A stretch of 64,000 nucleotides of DNA from Ignavibacteria bacterium (GTDB lineage Bacteria > Bacteroidota > Ignavibacteria > Kapaibacteriales > UBA4661), in contig JACVZY010000018.1 of NCBI GenBank assembly GCA_014654705.1, positions 1 to 64,000 on the forward strand. Reading direction: 5' to 3'. Under the pieces are notes generated by a model. It was not told the origin of the DNA. It ran no database searches and saw only the letters and a program-made list of their open reading frames with translations. Below, piece by piece: positions 27,284 to 35,454 of this stretch (its first letter is position 1; each line of letters begins with the position of its first letter). A program made the translations under genes and the position numbers.

Positions 27284-27898
27284 ATGAAATCACTGTTTCA
27301 TTTTTCTTCACGGAGTGTGAGGCTTTTTCTCCTTGCAGCGCTTGTTGTCATGCTGTCTTCATGTCAAAGTGCTATTCGCTTCAGCTCGGCGGTAAAGGGT
27401 AATACACCTTCATCCACAGCTACTTCTTCGTATTCTACTCCCAAAAGCCATGCCAGTTCAAATCATAGCAGTTCAAGCAAAATATCCTCTCATTCGATCT
27501 CAAAGGCTTCCATTCCACTTTCTATATCGCAAGAACGCCTCTTGACGGCTGCCGAGCGCTGGCTGGGCACTCCCTACCGCTATGGCAGTACCACCCGCAC
27601 AGGAACAGACTGCTCCGGATTCGTTATGCGCGTGTACGAGGAAACGGGTATGAATATTCCACGAAGCACAAAAGACCAGTTTACAAGCGGCATAGCAGTT
27701 GAACGAGAAGAACTCAGTGTGGGCGACCTCCTCTTTTTTAACACCAACGGCGCGGGCGTTTCTCACGTCGGTATCTATGCCGGAGCAGATACCGTTATTC
27801 ACGCATCCAGTACCTACGGCGTTGTGAAACAGTCTTTTTCGGACACCTATTTGGCAAAGACCTTCATCGGAGCACGGAGAATGAGAAACCAAGAATAA
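27284..27898 (+). CDS. NlpC/P60 (C40) family lipoprotein, probable cell-wall endopeptidase
   Basis: The 204-residue protein starts at ATG 27284 with a lipoprotein signal (VRLFLLAALVVMLSSC), so it should be lipid-anchored. A serine-rich linker of about 65 residues (residues 30-85) leads to an NlpC/P60 domain: catalytic Cys in TDCSGFVMRVY, His in SHVGIYAG, and a third polar residue in VIHASS. Such enzymes cut the D-Glu/diamino acid bond in peptidoglycan peptides, as in E. coli Spr/MepS. The frame continues upstream to 27176 without a better signal peptide. No strong ribosome-binding site is seen. The specific bond cut is inferred from the family. Confidence 0.9.
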   Translation: MKSLFHFSSRSVRLFLLAALVVMLSSCQSAIRFSSAVKGNTPSSTATSSYSTPKSHASSNHSSSSKISSHSISKASIPLSISQERLLTAAERWLGTPYRYGSTTRTGTDCSGFVMRVYEETGMNIPRSTKDQFTSGIAVEREELSVGDLLFFNTNGAGVSHVGIYAGADTVIHASSTYGVVKQSFSDTYLAKTFIGARRMRNQE

Positions 27899-28019
27899 CG
27901 GCGTACTTTGACACCCGAAAAAATCCTTTGTTTCTTGGCGTTGAACGCCTAAATTGCGCTGTGTTCAGAATCATTCTCACAATTCTTCTTCCAACCATTT
28001 TCTGCGGGAGTTCAGGGCT

Positions 28020-29228
28020 ATGCTTGAAAAATTACAGCGCAGTTTCACGACTGAAAATTACACCGAAGAACGCTACGCAGCACTGCTGAAAGATATAGAC
28101 CAAACACTCAACACGACGGTCGAGTTCCGCATTTGCGAAATGCCACTTTTTCTTTCAAGCGGTTTTGCAAAAAAACTTGAAGATGCTGCGGTTTCGATTT
28201 TACTGGAATGCGTCACGCCGGACTACCTCGCCTACGCAAAGCCTTCGCTGGAAGAGCGCTATACCGTTCCCAAGCAACACCCACACCCGCTTTTTGGCAT
28301 TGTGGACTTCGCTGTGACGAAAGATGCAAGCGGCGAATACGAGCCAAAACTCATTGAATTACAAGGTTTTCCTTCGCTTTACGGCTTTCAGCACATTTAC
28401 TCCGTCAAGGCAATGGAGCATTTTCAACTCGACCCACGCCTCTACTACACCCTCAGCGGCAAAACCCCCGACGAATATCTTACCACACTCCGCAAAAATC
28501 TTCTGGGCGGTCATAATGTTGAAAATGTTGTTTTAATGGAGCTTACGCCCGACAAACAAAAGACCCTTCCCGATTTTCGTGCGACCGAGCTACTCACAGG
28601 CGTTCGCGCTGTCGATATTTGTTCCCTCAAAAAAGACGGTAATAAACTACTCTACGAGCGCGATGGCAAGTGGACACCGATTCATCGCATCTTCAACCGT
28701 GCTATTATTGACGAACTCGACGATGCAAAAGCTGTCATTCCTTTTAACTGGACAGACGATCTTGATGTAGAATGGGCAGGGCATCCGAACTGGTACTTCC
28801 TCATTAGCAAATACTCTATGCCATATTTGAAACACAAAAGCGTTCCGAAAACACACTTTTTACATACTCTTTCCGAAATCCCGCACGACATTGAAAACTA
28901 TGTTCTGAAACCACTCTTTGCCTTCGCGGGCAAAGGTGTAAACGTGAACCCCACACGAACTGATGTGGAAAATGTTCCCGCCGTCGAACGCGACAAATGG
29001 ATTCTTCAAGAGCGCGTTCACTATGCTGAATCGGTCTATACGCCAGAGGGCATGAATAAAGCGGAAGTGCGTATTCTCTGCATCTGGGAGCCGGACGCGG
29101 AGAAACCTGTTCCGTATATGTCGCTTTTACGCTCCGGTCGTGGTGCAATGCTGGGTGCGCGGTACAATCGCAGCCCGTGGACAGGAGCGTCCAGCTGCTT
29201 CTTTGGTGATGAAACAATTTTCGGGTAA
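28020..29228 (+). CDS. ATP-grasp-like protein of unknown function
   Basis: The ~402-residue cytoplasmic protein has features of an ATP-grasp ligase: the lysine-containing strand and glycine-rich loop YVLKPLFAFAGKGVNV, then WILQERV, and a later AEVRILCIWEPD strand. An acidic motif occurs early instead of late (PKLIELQGFPSLYGFQ), an order reminiscent of glutathionylspermidine synthase-like proteins. No membrane helix or signal is present. I chose ATG 28020 after an AGGG; the frame also opens at 27954. It lies between an NlpC/P60 lipoprotein gene and an MFS transporter gene on the same strand, 64 bases before the latter. A peptide- or amine-ligase role is possible; the substrate cannot be named. 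Confidence 0.65.
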   Translation: MLEKLQRSFTTENYTEERYAALLKDIDQTLNTTVEFRICEMPLFLSSGFAKKLEDAAVSILLECVTPDYLAYAKPSLEERYTVPKQHPHPLFGIVDFAVTKDASGEYEPKLIELQGFPSLYGFQHIYSVKAMEHFQLDPRLYYTLSGKTPDEYLTTLRKNLLGGHNVENVVLMELTPDKQKTLPDFRATELLTGVRAVDICSLKKDGNKLLYERDGKWTPIHRIFNRAIIDELDDAKAVIPFNWTDDLDVEWAGHPNWYFLISKYSMPYLKHKSVPKTHFLHTLSEIPHDIENYVLKPLFAFAGKGVNVNPTRTDVENVPAVERDKWILQERVHYAESVYTPEGMNKAEVRILCIWEPDAEKPVPYMSLLRSGRGAMLGARYNRSPWTGASSCFFGDETIFG

Positions 29229-29292
29229 AACTTCAGGGCAAAGTTCTTGTCTTTTCACCACTTTGCTGCCTCTCTACTACAATCATTCCTTT

Positions 29293-30609
29293 ATGCCTAC
29301 ACCAAATTTCCCGCCTTCGCGTACAGGCTGGTATGCCGTCGCTATTTTGCTTCTGGCATACACCTCGTCTATGATTGACCGCGTTATTCTTGGCTATCTT
29401 GTCGGTCCGATTAAGCAAACCTTCGGCGTCACCGATTCACACTTGAGTCTGCTGATGGGCATCGCCTTCACACTTTTCTATACGCTTTTGGGAATACCCG
29501 CCGGACGGCTTGCGGATAACGCCACACGGCGGAACGTCATTGCAGGCGGTATTGCACTATGGTCGCTCGCAACGGCATATTGTGGCATGGCAAAATCATA
29601 TATTCAGCTCTTCATAGGACGTGTAGCTGTAGGCGTTGGCGAAGCAACGCTTAGCCCAAGCGCATACTCACTCATTGCCGACCTTTTCCCGCCGGAAAAG
29701 CGTACCACCGCAATGAGTGTTTATTCAATGGGCATTTCCATCGGGAATGGTACAGCGGTCATACTCGCGGGCACAATTGCGGGATTTGCTGCTACTGCCG
29801 GAATGATGACGCTTCCCATCGTGGGCGAAATTCATGCATGGCAATACATTTTCTTTCTCGTCGGCTTGCCCGGACTTGTTATCAGTTTGCTCTTTTTCAC
29901 CGTCAAAGAACCCGCCCGCATTGGCGCAGACAATATGCGCAGTGTCCGTGTCCGCGAGGTGCTGGGCTATCTGAAACAACACAAAAAAGCGGCACTCTGC
30001 CACACGATTGGCTTCGGGATGTTTTCCATATTCAATCAAGGTGTAGGCTTTTGGTTTCCTGAATTTTTCCTGCGTACTTACGGCTGGAAGCGCCCCGAAA
30101 TAGGACTTTGGCAAGGTTCGACAAGTATTATTTTCGGTACGCTTGGTCTATGGGCTGGTAGCCGTCTTGCTGCATATTTCTTGAAGCGTGGACACGCCGA
30201 CGCAAATATGCGCGTCATGCTCACGGCGGCGGCGTGCTTGCTCCCCGTGGCAGTAATTATGCCTCATATGCCCACTGGCACAATGGCGGCGATGTGTTTT
30301 GTGTGGACGGGATTTTTTGGGTTTATGCCCTACGGAGCGGCTCCGGCAGCGATTCAACAACTTATGCCGAATAAAATGCGCGGGCAAGCCGGTGCCATGT
30401 TCTTGTTTGCAATTAACGTGATGGGAGGCGGTACGGGACCGTTTATTGTGTCATCCTTCACTGACTTTGTTTTTCACAATGACGCAGCACTGCGGTATTC
30501 GATGAGCATTGTTGCTGCACTGAGCCTCACAGGAGCAGTGGTGCTGTATAGAATCGGGTTAAAACATTTTCGAGCAAGTCTTGCGGGAGTAGGCACGACC
30601 ACAGAATAA
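29293..30609 (+). CDS. MFS transporter, Spinster-like
   Basis: The 438-residue inner-membrane protein has twelve predicted helices in two halves. Loop 2-3 carries the major facilitator signature (GIPAGRLADNATRRNVIAGG), and helix 1 contains the polar YTSSMIDRVILG typical of the Spinster/hexuronate-type branch. A second GRVAVGVGEATLSPSAYSLI motif in helix 4-5 is also characteristic. I used ATG 29293, which gives a usual short hydrophilic start; a frame open to 29140 would overlap the upstream gene by about 90 bases. It may form an operon with the ATP-grasp-like gene. Substrate not predictable. Confidence 0.88.
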   Translation: MPTPNFPPSRTGWYAVAILLLAYTSSMIDRVILGYLVGPIKQTFGVTDSHLSLLMGIAFTLFYTLLGIPAGRLADNATRRNVIAGGIALWSLATAYCGMAKSYIQLFIGRVAVGVGEATLSPSAYSLIADLFPPEKRTTAMSVYSMGISIGNGTAVILAGTIAGFAATAGMMTLPIVGEIHAWQYIFFLVGLPGLVISLLFFTVKEPARIGADNMRSVRVREVLGYLKQHKKAALCHTIGFGMFSIFNQGVGFWFPEFFLRTYGWKRPEIGLWQGSTSIIFGTLGLWAGSRLAAYFLKRGHADANMRVMLTAAACLLPVAVIMPHMPTGTMAAMCFVWTGFFGFMPYGAAPAAIQQLMPNKMRGQAGAMFLFAINVMGGGTGPFIVSSFTDFVFHNDAALRYSMSIVAALSLTGAVVLYRIGLKHFRASLAGVGTTTE

Positions 30610-30631
30610 CAAAATAATAGTTTACCAAGCC

Positions 30632-31822
30632 TCAACGCTTGCGAACGCTAGAAGTCGTTGTTGTGGCTGTGGTGGCACTAAGACTGAGATGAGCCATTGC
30701 CGAAGCGGGTAGGGGTAGAATCTCGCGTAAAAGTTTGCGCAAGGCGCGGTAGGTAGGAGCCATTTTCCGAAGCGGTGTGTGCGTTGCCAGCACCCCGATA
30801 ACACCACGCTGCACGTCTATCCACGGACTGAATCCCAAACGTCCCTGAGAGCTAAGTTCACAGAGAGCACCTGGTGCAAGCAGTATTGGTGAGGGTTCTA
30901 CCGCAATACGCCAGACACCCACCCCATAGTCTGCTTTTGGGCTTGTGTGGTGCATACTTACATCCGCAGGGTCGTAGGCTGCTTGCTGAAATTGCTTCAT
31001 CACAGGCACGCATCCCGCTTGATTACTCAGCATTTCGCTGATTGCGGTTTCAGAAAGAACTCTCCGCCCATTCCACACTCCTTTATTCACGAGCATTTGC
31101 AAGAACCGTGCGTAGTCTCGTGCAGACGACTGTGCGCCACCAGCCACGAGGGGATTTTCAGTCACGCCCAACCCATAAAAATTGGTGTGTGTCATTCCAA
31201 GCGGCTTTGCAAGACGCTCTTGGAATAATTGCGCCCACGGCTTGCCACCCGCAATCTCGACAATACGCCCGCCTACTTGCATAGAAGCACCGCCATATGC
31301 AAAGGCAGTACCAGGCTTGTATTTCAGTCGTTCTTGGCAAATAGCATACGCAGCATTTTTCATAGTGAGATTCATGTCCCGCATAACGGGTATTTCCCCG
31401 GCAAAGCCCGATGTATGCGAGAAAAGCTGTCGGACTGTTATGGTGGCTTTTGTGCCTGAGAGGTATTGCAAATACTTCCCAATGGAATCGGAGAGCGACA
31501 ATTTATGTTCATCCACCAAGGTTAGCAGCAACGCCCCAGAAAGCCATTTGGAAGCGGAGGCAATTGGCATCACCGAATCCGCAGTTAGCCCACCAAAACC
31601 TTTCTCATAAATAATCCTGCCATCGTGGATAAGCACAAGCGCACATCCGCCGTCGAAGTGGGAAAGTGAATCGCGCAGGAGCTTATCCACACGCGAAAAA
31701 TCGTAGAAATGGGCATCAGGAGTTTGGGAGAGCACATAAGGCACTGACACAAAATACACAGACAAGAGTGTCTGTGCTACGAAGAAAAAAAATGTGCGAA
31801 GCCGGCTACACCTGCTTTGCAA
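30632..31822 (-). CDS. Serine hydrolase, class C beta-lactamase-like
   Basis: The ~396-residue exported protein has the beta-lactamase/penicillin-binding fold with catalytic SASK (the SxxK motif, in MPIASASKWLSG) and the Tyr of YGG in place of YxN; HTSGFAGE and GVGVW are also family blocks. Members include esterases, peptidases and beta-lactamases; which applies here cannot be said. The start is uncertain: no ATG exists near the N-terminus, and TTG codons at 31822 or 31879 are the options, both overlapping the end of the MATE gene. The hydrophobic signal segment (FFFFVAQTLLSVYFVSVPYVLSQ) is partly encoded by a palindromic repeat unit at 31757-31784. It is probably cotranscribed with the MATE gene. 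Confidence 0.8.
   Translation of the reverse strand: MQSRCSRLRTFFFFVAQTLLSVYFVSVPYVLSQTPDAHFYDFSRVDKLLRDSLSHFDGGCALVLIHDGRIIYEKGFGGLTADSVMPIASASKWLSGALLLTLVDEHKLSLSDSIGKYLQYLSGTKATITVRQLFSHTSGFAGEIPVMRDMNLTMKNAAYAICQERLKYKPGTAFAYGGASMQVGGRIVEIAGGKPWAQLFQERLAKPLGMTHTNFYGLGVTENPLVAGGAQSSARDYARFLQMLVNKGVWNGRRVLSETAISEMLSNQAGCVPVMKQFQQAAYDPADVSMHHTSPKADYGVGVWRIAVEPSPILLAPGALCELSSQGRLGFSPWIDVQRGVIGVLATHTPLRKMAPTYRALRKLLREILPLPASAMAHLSLSATTATTTTSSVRKR
31757..31784. repeat. REP-like unit inside the serine hydrolase signal-peptide region
   Basis: CACAGACA and its partner TGTCTGTG form a near-perfect hairpin, followed by CTACGAAG. The unit matches the CACAGACAAGAATGTCTGTG arm of the palindrome pairs at 49811-49878 and 57543-57610 except for one or two bases. 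On the minus strand it encodes FVAQTLLSV. Confidence 0.6.
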
Positions 31823-33188
31823 GCCATTTTTTTGCAGAAAGCTGCCAATATGCGAGAGCTGCGCCAAGAATATATCCAATTAAAATACCGTACCAAATTC
31901 CGTGAACTCCAAACGTCATCCAGCGTGATAGAATCAGCATTGTCGGTGCTTGCACTGCGAAAAGTACAACAACCATGAGCACCATACTTCGCTTCGCATC
32001 GCCGGCGCCCGATATGACACGTAATGCTAAAATAAGAACGACAAACCACGGGTACGACAGCGCAGAAACACGCATATACGCCACTGCTCCATGCAAAACG
32101 TTTTCATCACGGGTGAAGAGTTGTGCAAAATACTCACCACCGAGAAAAACTGCAAGCCCTAAAATCACCACAACAATAATCATTTGCACAGTAGCAGCAC
32201 GGAAAAATTTGAAGACACGCTCCACATTTCGCGCTCCCAAGCATTGCCCCGTAAAGGTTTCCATTGCCACACCCATAGCAAAAATGGGCATAAAAACGAA
32301 AAAATCTAATCGTAATCCAAGCGTGTAAGCCGCGGCAGCAGTTGTTCCGAAACCGTTATGCAGCGTCATCGAAAGCGCCCGCGAAGCCCCAACGGCGAGA
32401 TATTGCAGCGACGAGGGTATGCCGATGGAGAGAATTGCTCGTGTTGTCTGCGGTCGCGGCAAAGGCAGTTTCCATCTGACGCGAAAGCGTGTCGCACCAC
32501 GAACAAGCATGTACATTCCCAAATACGCCGCACCCACATTGGCAAGAGTCGTCGCCAAGCCCGCACCAAACATTCCCAGTGCCGGAATCACTTGTACGCT
32601 TGCTATGCGCACACCGAAAATGAGTACGGGAGCGAACACAAGATTGAATACGGTAAAAGCAACAAGCGTTCGCATAGCAAAGCCGGAATTACCCGTTGCC
32701 CGCGCTGTGACATTCATTTGATAAATGAGATTACTAAAAGGCAATCCCGCCAACAATACGGGCAAATACTCATGGACATACACGAGAGTTTGCCCCCGCA
32801 CACCGACAAGCGGCAGCAGAAAAGGCAACGCACACTGCACCGTCAGCACGAGCACACCCGACATAAACAACACACCCGCCAAGCCCTCGACAGCAACTGC
32901 CTCAGCCTCTTTTTCATTTCCTTCGCCCATTCGCCGCGCAATAATGATGCCCGTACCAATGGTAAAGCCACTTCCTGCCGTAAAAATGAAATAATTTAAT
33001 TGCTCCGAAATGCCGATAGCGGCTATTGCCGATGCTCCAAGATGGCTAATAAAATAGGTGTCTATCCACGAATAGACAATCGTCAGCAAAAAACTGAAGA
33101 CGAGGGGAGTTGTGAATGACCACAACGTCGGCGTGATTGCTCCATGCAGAATGTCATTGCGGGTTGTTGATTGTGCTTTGCCCGACAT
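31806..33188 (-). CDS. MATE family efflux transporter
   Basis: The 460-residue protein has twelve predicted membrane helices in two homologous bundles of six. The start (HGAITPTLWSFTTPLVFSFLLTIVYSWIDTYFISHLGASAIAAIG) is characteristic of the NorM/DinF-type MATE fold, which exports cationic compounds using Na+ or H+. The second half begins with a similar pattern (GIPSSLQYLAVGASRAL). The ATG at 33188 lies 131 bases from the divergent nrnA start, so the shared gap holds both promoters. The downstream serine hydrolase overlaps its 3' end. Substrate unknown. Confidence 0.93.
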   Translation of the reverse strand: MSGKAQSTTRNDILHGAITPTLWSFTTPLVFSFLLTIVYSWIDTYFISHLGASAIAAIGISEQLNYFIFTAGSGFTIGTGIIIARRMGEGNEKEAEAVAVEGLAGVLFMSGVLVLTVQCALPFLLPLVGVRGQTLVYVHEYLPVLLAGLPFSNLIYQMNVTARATGNSGFAMRTLVAFTVFNLVFAPVLIFGVRIASVQVIPALGMFGAGLATTLANVGAAYLGMYMLVRGATRFRVRWKLPLPRPQTTRAILSIGIPSSLQYLAVGASRALSMTLHNGFGTTAAAAYTLGLRLDFFVFMPIFAMGVAMETFTGQCLGARNVERVFKFFRAATVQMIIVVVILGLAVFLGGEYFAQLFTRDENVLHGAVAYMRVSALSYPWFVVLILALRVISGAGDAKRSMVLMVVVLFAVQAPTMLILSRWMTFGVHGIWYGILIGYILGAALAYWQLSAKKWLAKQV

Positions 33189-33319
33189 AGATTGATTCCA
33201 TTATCCAAAAAATACTTCTGCACGAAGATAGCAAAAACTAGATATTTCCTATTTGCCTCGCATCAATTCGCAGTGTATTTTTGGATAACTGTCTCGGTAT
33301 TTTTCCATTTACAAACTTC

Positions 33320-34360
33320 ATGCAAACATTAACGTTTACTCCTCTCGCCTCTATTCCCGCCTTCGATGCGGGCTTGGCAGAGTGCCTCAACATCATCACA
33401 CGCCACCAATCCTTTTGCATCGTCACGCACGTCAATTCCGACGGCGACTCGCTTGGTTCGCAGCTCGGACTCACGCACCTTTTGAGGCAACTTGGCAAAA
33501 CGGTGCATTTGGTCAATCCCAGTCACGTACCAGAGAACTTGCGTTTTATCCCCGGCAGCGAGGAAATTCGCGTCTTTGAAGCGGAGCGTGACGCAGCGCT
33601 GCTTGCAAGTGTGGATGTGCTTTTTGTGCTGGACGGCAACAGCCCCTCCAGAATGCGCGGCATGGAAGAAGCAATCATAAGCTCTCCGGCAGTAAAAGCG
33701 GTCATAGACCACCACCAAGAACCCGCTCAATTTGCCGACACCTACGCAATAGATACCAACGCCTGTTCGACCGCCGAACTTATCTACCGTTTGCTGGTGC
33801 TGTTTGAAAAACGCGACGGCAAGACGTACTGCACAAAACCACTAGCCGAAGCACTCTACACGGGCATTATGACGGACACCGGTAATTTCCGTTTTCCACG
33901 CACCACGCCCGATGTCCACCGCATTATTGCGCGGCTTATTGAAGTTGGCGTTGATCCGTATTATATTTTTGACAGCGTTTTCAATCAAAACCCGATGAAC
34001 CGCGCACGGCTACTGGGCAAGACGCTCGCTACGATGCAAACCTATCACGATGGGAAGTTGTGTATGATGCTCGTGAGCCACGCAATGATGCTGGAAACAG
34101 GCACCAACGTTGACCACATCGAAGGCTTTGTGGAGCAAACGCTTGGCTTGCAAGGCGTACAAATGGGCGCAATCGTTGTGGAACTAACGAATGAAATCAA
34201 GATGTCCTTGCGTTCCAAAGGCGTAATTCCTGTGAACAAAATCGCCCAGCATTTTGGCGGCGGCGGGCATATTAACGCTGCCGGATGCCGCACCACCTCT
34301 ATGAGTTTTACAGAAGCGCAGGAAACGATTGTACGCCTCGCAAGGGAGTATGTAGCATAA
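33320..34360 (+). CDS. nrnA: DHH-family phosphoesterase, NrnA-like
   Basis: The 346-residue protein has the DHH motifs: HVNSDGDSLGSQLGL (motif I, metal-binding aspartates), the DTGNFRFPRTTP loop, and DHHQEP (motif III). A C-terminal DHHA1 domain ends with GGGGHINAAGC. NrnA enzymes degrade short RNA oligomers and dephosphorylate pAp from sulphur or acyl-carrier metabolism, in the cytoplasm. The length matches the family. I preferred the ATG at 33320 to an in-frame TTG at 33281. It is transcribed away from the MATE gene. A cyclic dinucleotide-linked phosphodiesterase of the GdpP class is less likely because no membrane or PAS part is present. Confidence 0.88.
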   Translation: MQTLTFTPLASIPAFDAGLAECLNIITRHQSFCIVTHVNSDGDSLGSQLGLTHLLRQLGKTVHLVNPSHVPENLRFIPGSEEIRVFEAERDAALLASVDVLFVLDGNSPSRMRGMEEAIISSPAVKAVIDHHQEPAQFADTYAIDTNACSTAELIYRLLVLFEKRDGKTYCTKPLAEALYTGIMTDTGNFRFPRTTPDVHRIIARLIEVGVDPYYIFDSVFNQNPMNRARLLGKTLATMQTYHDGKLCMMLVSHAMMLETGTNVDHIEGFVEQTLGLQGVQMGAIVVELTNEIKMSLRSKGVIPVNKIAQHFGGGGHINAAGCRTTSMSFTEAQETIVRLAREYVA

Positions 34361-34372
34361 ATTTTTGCACCA

Positions 34373-34410
34373 TTAACATTTCCTTAACATCCTTTAACGT
34401 CTGCTTAACA
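34373..34410 (+). promoter_or_regulatory. Four phased TTAAC direct repeats, probable response-regulator binding array
   Basis: TTAACA (34373), TTAACA (34384), TTAACG (34394) and TTAACA (34405) recur every 10-11 bases, one per helical turn. Direct repeats with this period are how OmpR/PhoB-type response regulators bind in tandem. The array ends 21 bases before the TATATTTG element at 34432. Confidence 0.6.
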
Positions 34411-34431
34411 GCCAAAAAGCTAGTGCCTCCG

Positions 34432-34439
34432 TATATTTG
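34432..34439 (+). promoter_or_regulatory. Promoter -7 element (TAnnTTTG)
   Basis: TATATTTG matches the Bacteroidota -7 consensus TAnnTTTG exactly, 52 bases before the ATG of the exported helical protein. No good -33 TTG/TTTG lies at the usual distance, so the promoter may depend on the activator bound at the TTAAC array. Confidence 0.45.
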
Positions 34440-34490
34440 CGGGTAGAGAATCAACATACCATTTCTTTCCACAATTTTCGGAGCTACATC

Positions 34491-35279
34491 ATGTACCCCA
34501 AGACACAATTTTCGTTTTCTCGCCTGAAAAGTACAGCGTTATGCGCCATGGCGGGAATATTTTTCACCACAGCCATTGTCTTTGCACAATCAGCACCCCC
34601 ACCTCCTTCGGCACCGGACGCGCCCAAAGCACCAAAAAAACGCGGTAATGTAACCATCATCAAAAACGGTGAGGTTGTGTATTCTAGTTCCGAGGGCAAG
34701 CCAGGCGATTGGAAGCGTCTTGAATCTATGTTCGAAGACGGCGAAGGCGACAGTATTCGTACTCGTGTACAGTCAATTGTACGAGAAGTAGGCAAACGCG
34801 TTCGTGTTAGCTCGACTAACAACACAATGACGATTATGATTGACAAAGACGGTGATGGTGACAACGACCGCAATGTAACGATGCAATTTTCTGGCGATGA
34901 TATGGAGCGCTGGGGACGCGAATTTAGCCGCTCATTTGGTAGAGGTATCAATCAATTCCACTTCGACACGCGCCCCTTCCAAGACATGGCACGGCACTTC
35001 CGTTTCTCTATGCCGCATCCGCCCAAAATGCCTCACGCACCAAACGTCTGGCGCTTTGATGACGATGATTTCGAGTCCAAAAAAGCAGAAGATTTAGCCG
35101 AGCAAGCTAATGACCTTTCCCGCGAAGCAGAAGCCGTCCGCAAAGAAGCAGAAGCAATGCGCCTCGAAGCAGAAGCAATGAAAAAACGCGCTGAAGCACT
35201 TCGTCTGGAAGCCGACGCTCGCAAAAACAAAAAATCTGACAGCAAAGACGACAAATCCAGCAGCACTAAGAAAAAGTAA
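34491..35279 (+). CDS. Exported charged protein with a C-terminal Ala/Glu coiled coil
   Basis: The 262-residue product starts at ATG 34491 with GGAG 9-12 bases upstream. A signal peptide (TALCAMAGIFFTTAIVFAQ) is followed by a proline-rich linker (SAPPPPSAPDAPKAPKKRG). The central part is soluble and rich in Asp, Arg and Phe, with an acidic loop (IDKDGDGDNDRN) that could bind calcium. The last ~65 residues repeat a seven-residue pattern (EAEAVRK/EAEAMRL/EAEAMKK/RAEALRL) that should form one long helix or coiled coil, ending in a lysine/serine tail. I do not recognise the family. The phased TTAAC operator suggests control by a two-component system and an envelope role; a periplasmic chaperone-like function is only a guess. 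Confidence 0.8.
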   Translation: MYPKTQFSFSRLKSTALCAMAGIFFTTAIVFAQSAPPPPSAPDAPKAPKKRGNVTIIKNGEVVYSSSEGKPGDWKRLESMFEDGEGDSIRTRVQSIVREVGKRVRVSSTNNTMTIMIDKDGDGDNDRNVTMQFSGDDMERWGREFSRSFGRGINQFHFDTRPFQDMARHFRFSMPHPPKMPHAPNVWRFDDDDFESKKAEDLAEQANDLSREAEAVRKEAEAMRLEAEAMKKRAEALRLEADARKNKKSDSKDDKSSSTKKK

Positions 35280-35310
35280 GATCTCTCATCGTTGCTTATA
35301 CGCTTTTGTT

Positions 35311-35361
35311 CTCGCGGCACTGTTCGGCACATTATCGCCGGAGAGTGCCGCGAGTGTTTTT
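35311..35361 (+). terminator. Intrinsic terminator of the exported helical protein gene
   Basis: CTCGCGGCACT (35311-35321) pairs perfectly with AGTGCCGCGAG (35344-35354) and is followed by TGTTTTT, 32 bases after the stop codon. Confidence 0.75.
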
Positions 35362-35454
35362 AGCAAAATAGGACAAAGGAAAAATTTGTGCAGAAAGCGT
35401 AAGTTCGGCATATTCGCGCTGCAAACGCCGTCAATTTTTATCATTCTCACCGCT

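Noticed and set aside
27284-31822. A defence or antibiotic-resistance island (MFS, MATE, beta-lactamase-like genes)
   Set aside because: The serine hydrolase cannot be called a beta-lactamase from its motifs, the transporters are of broad families, and there are no integrase, att sites or composition shift.
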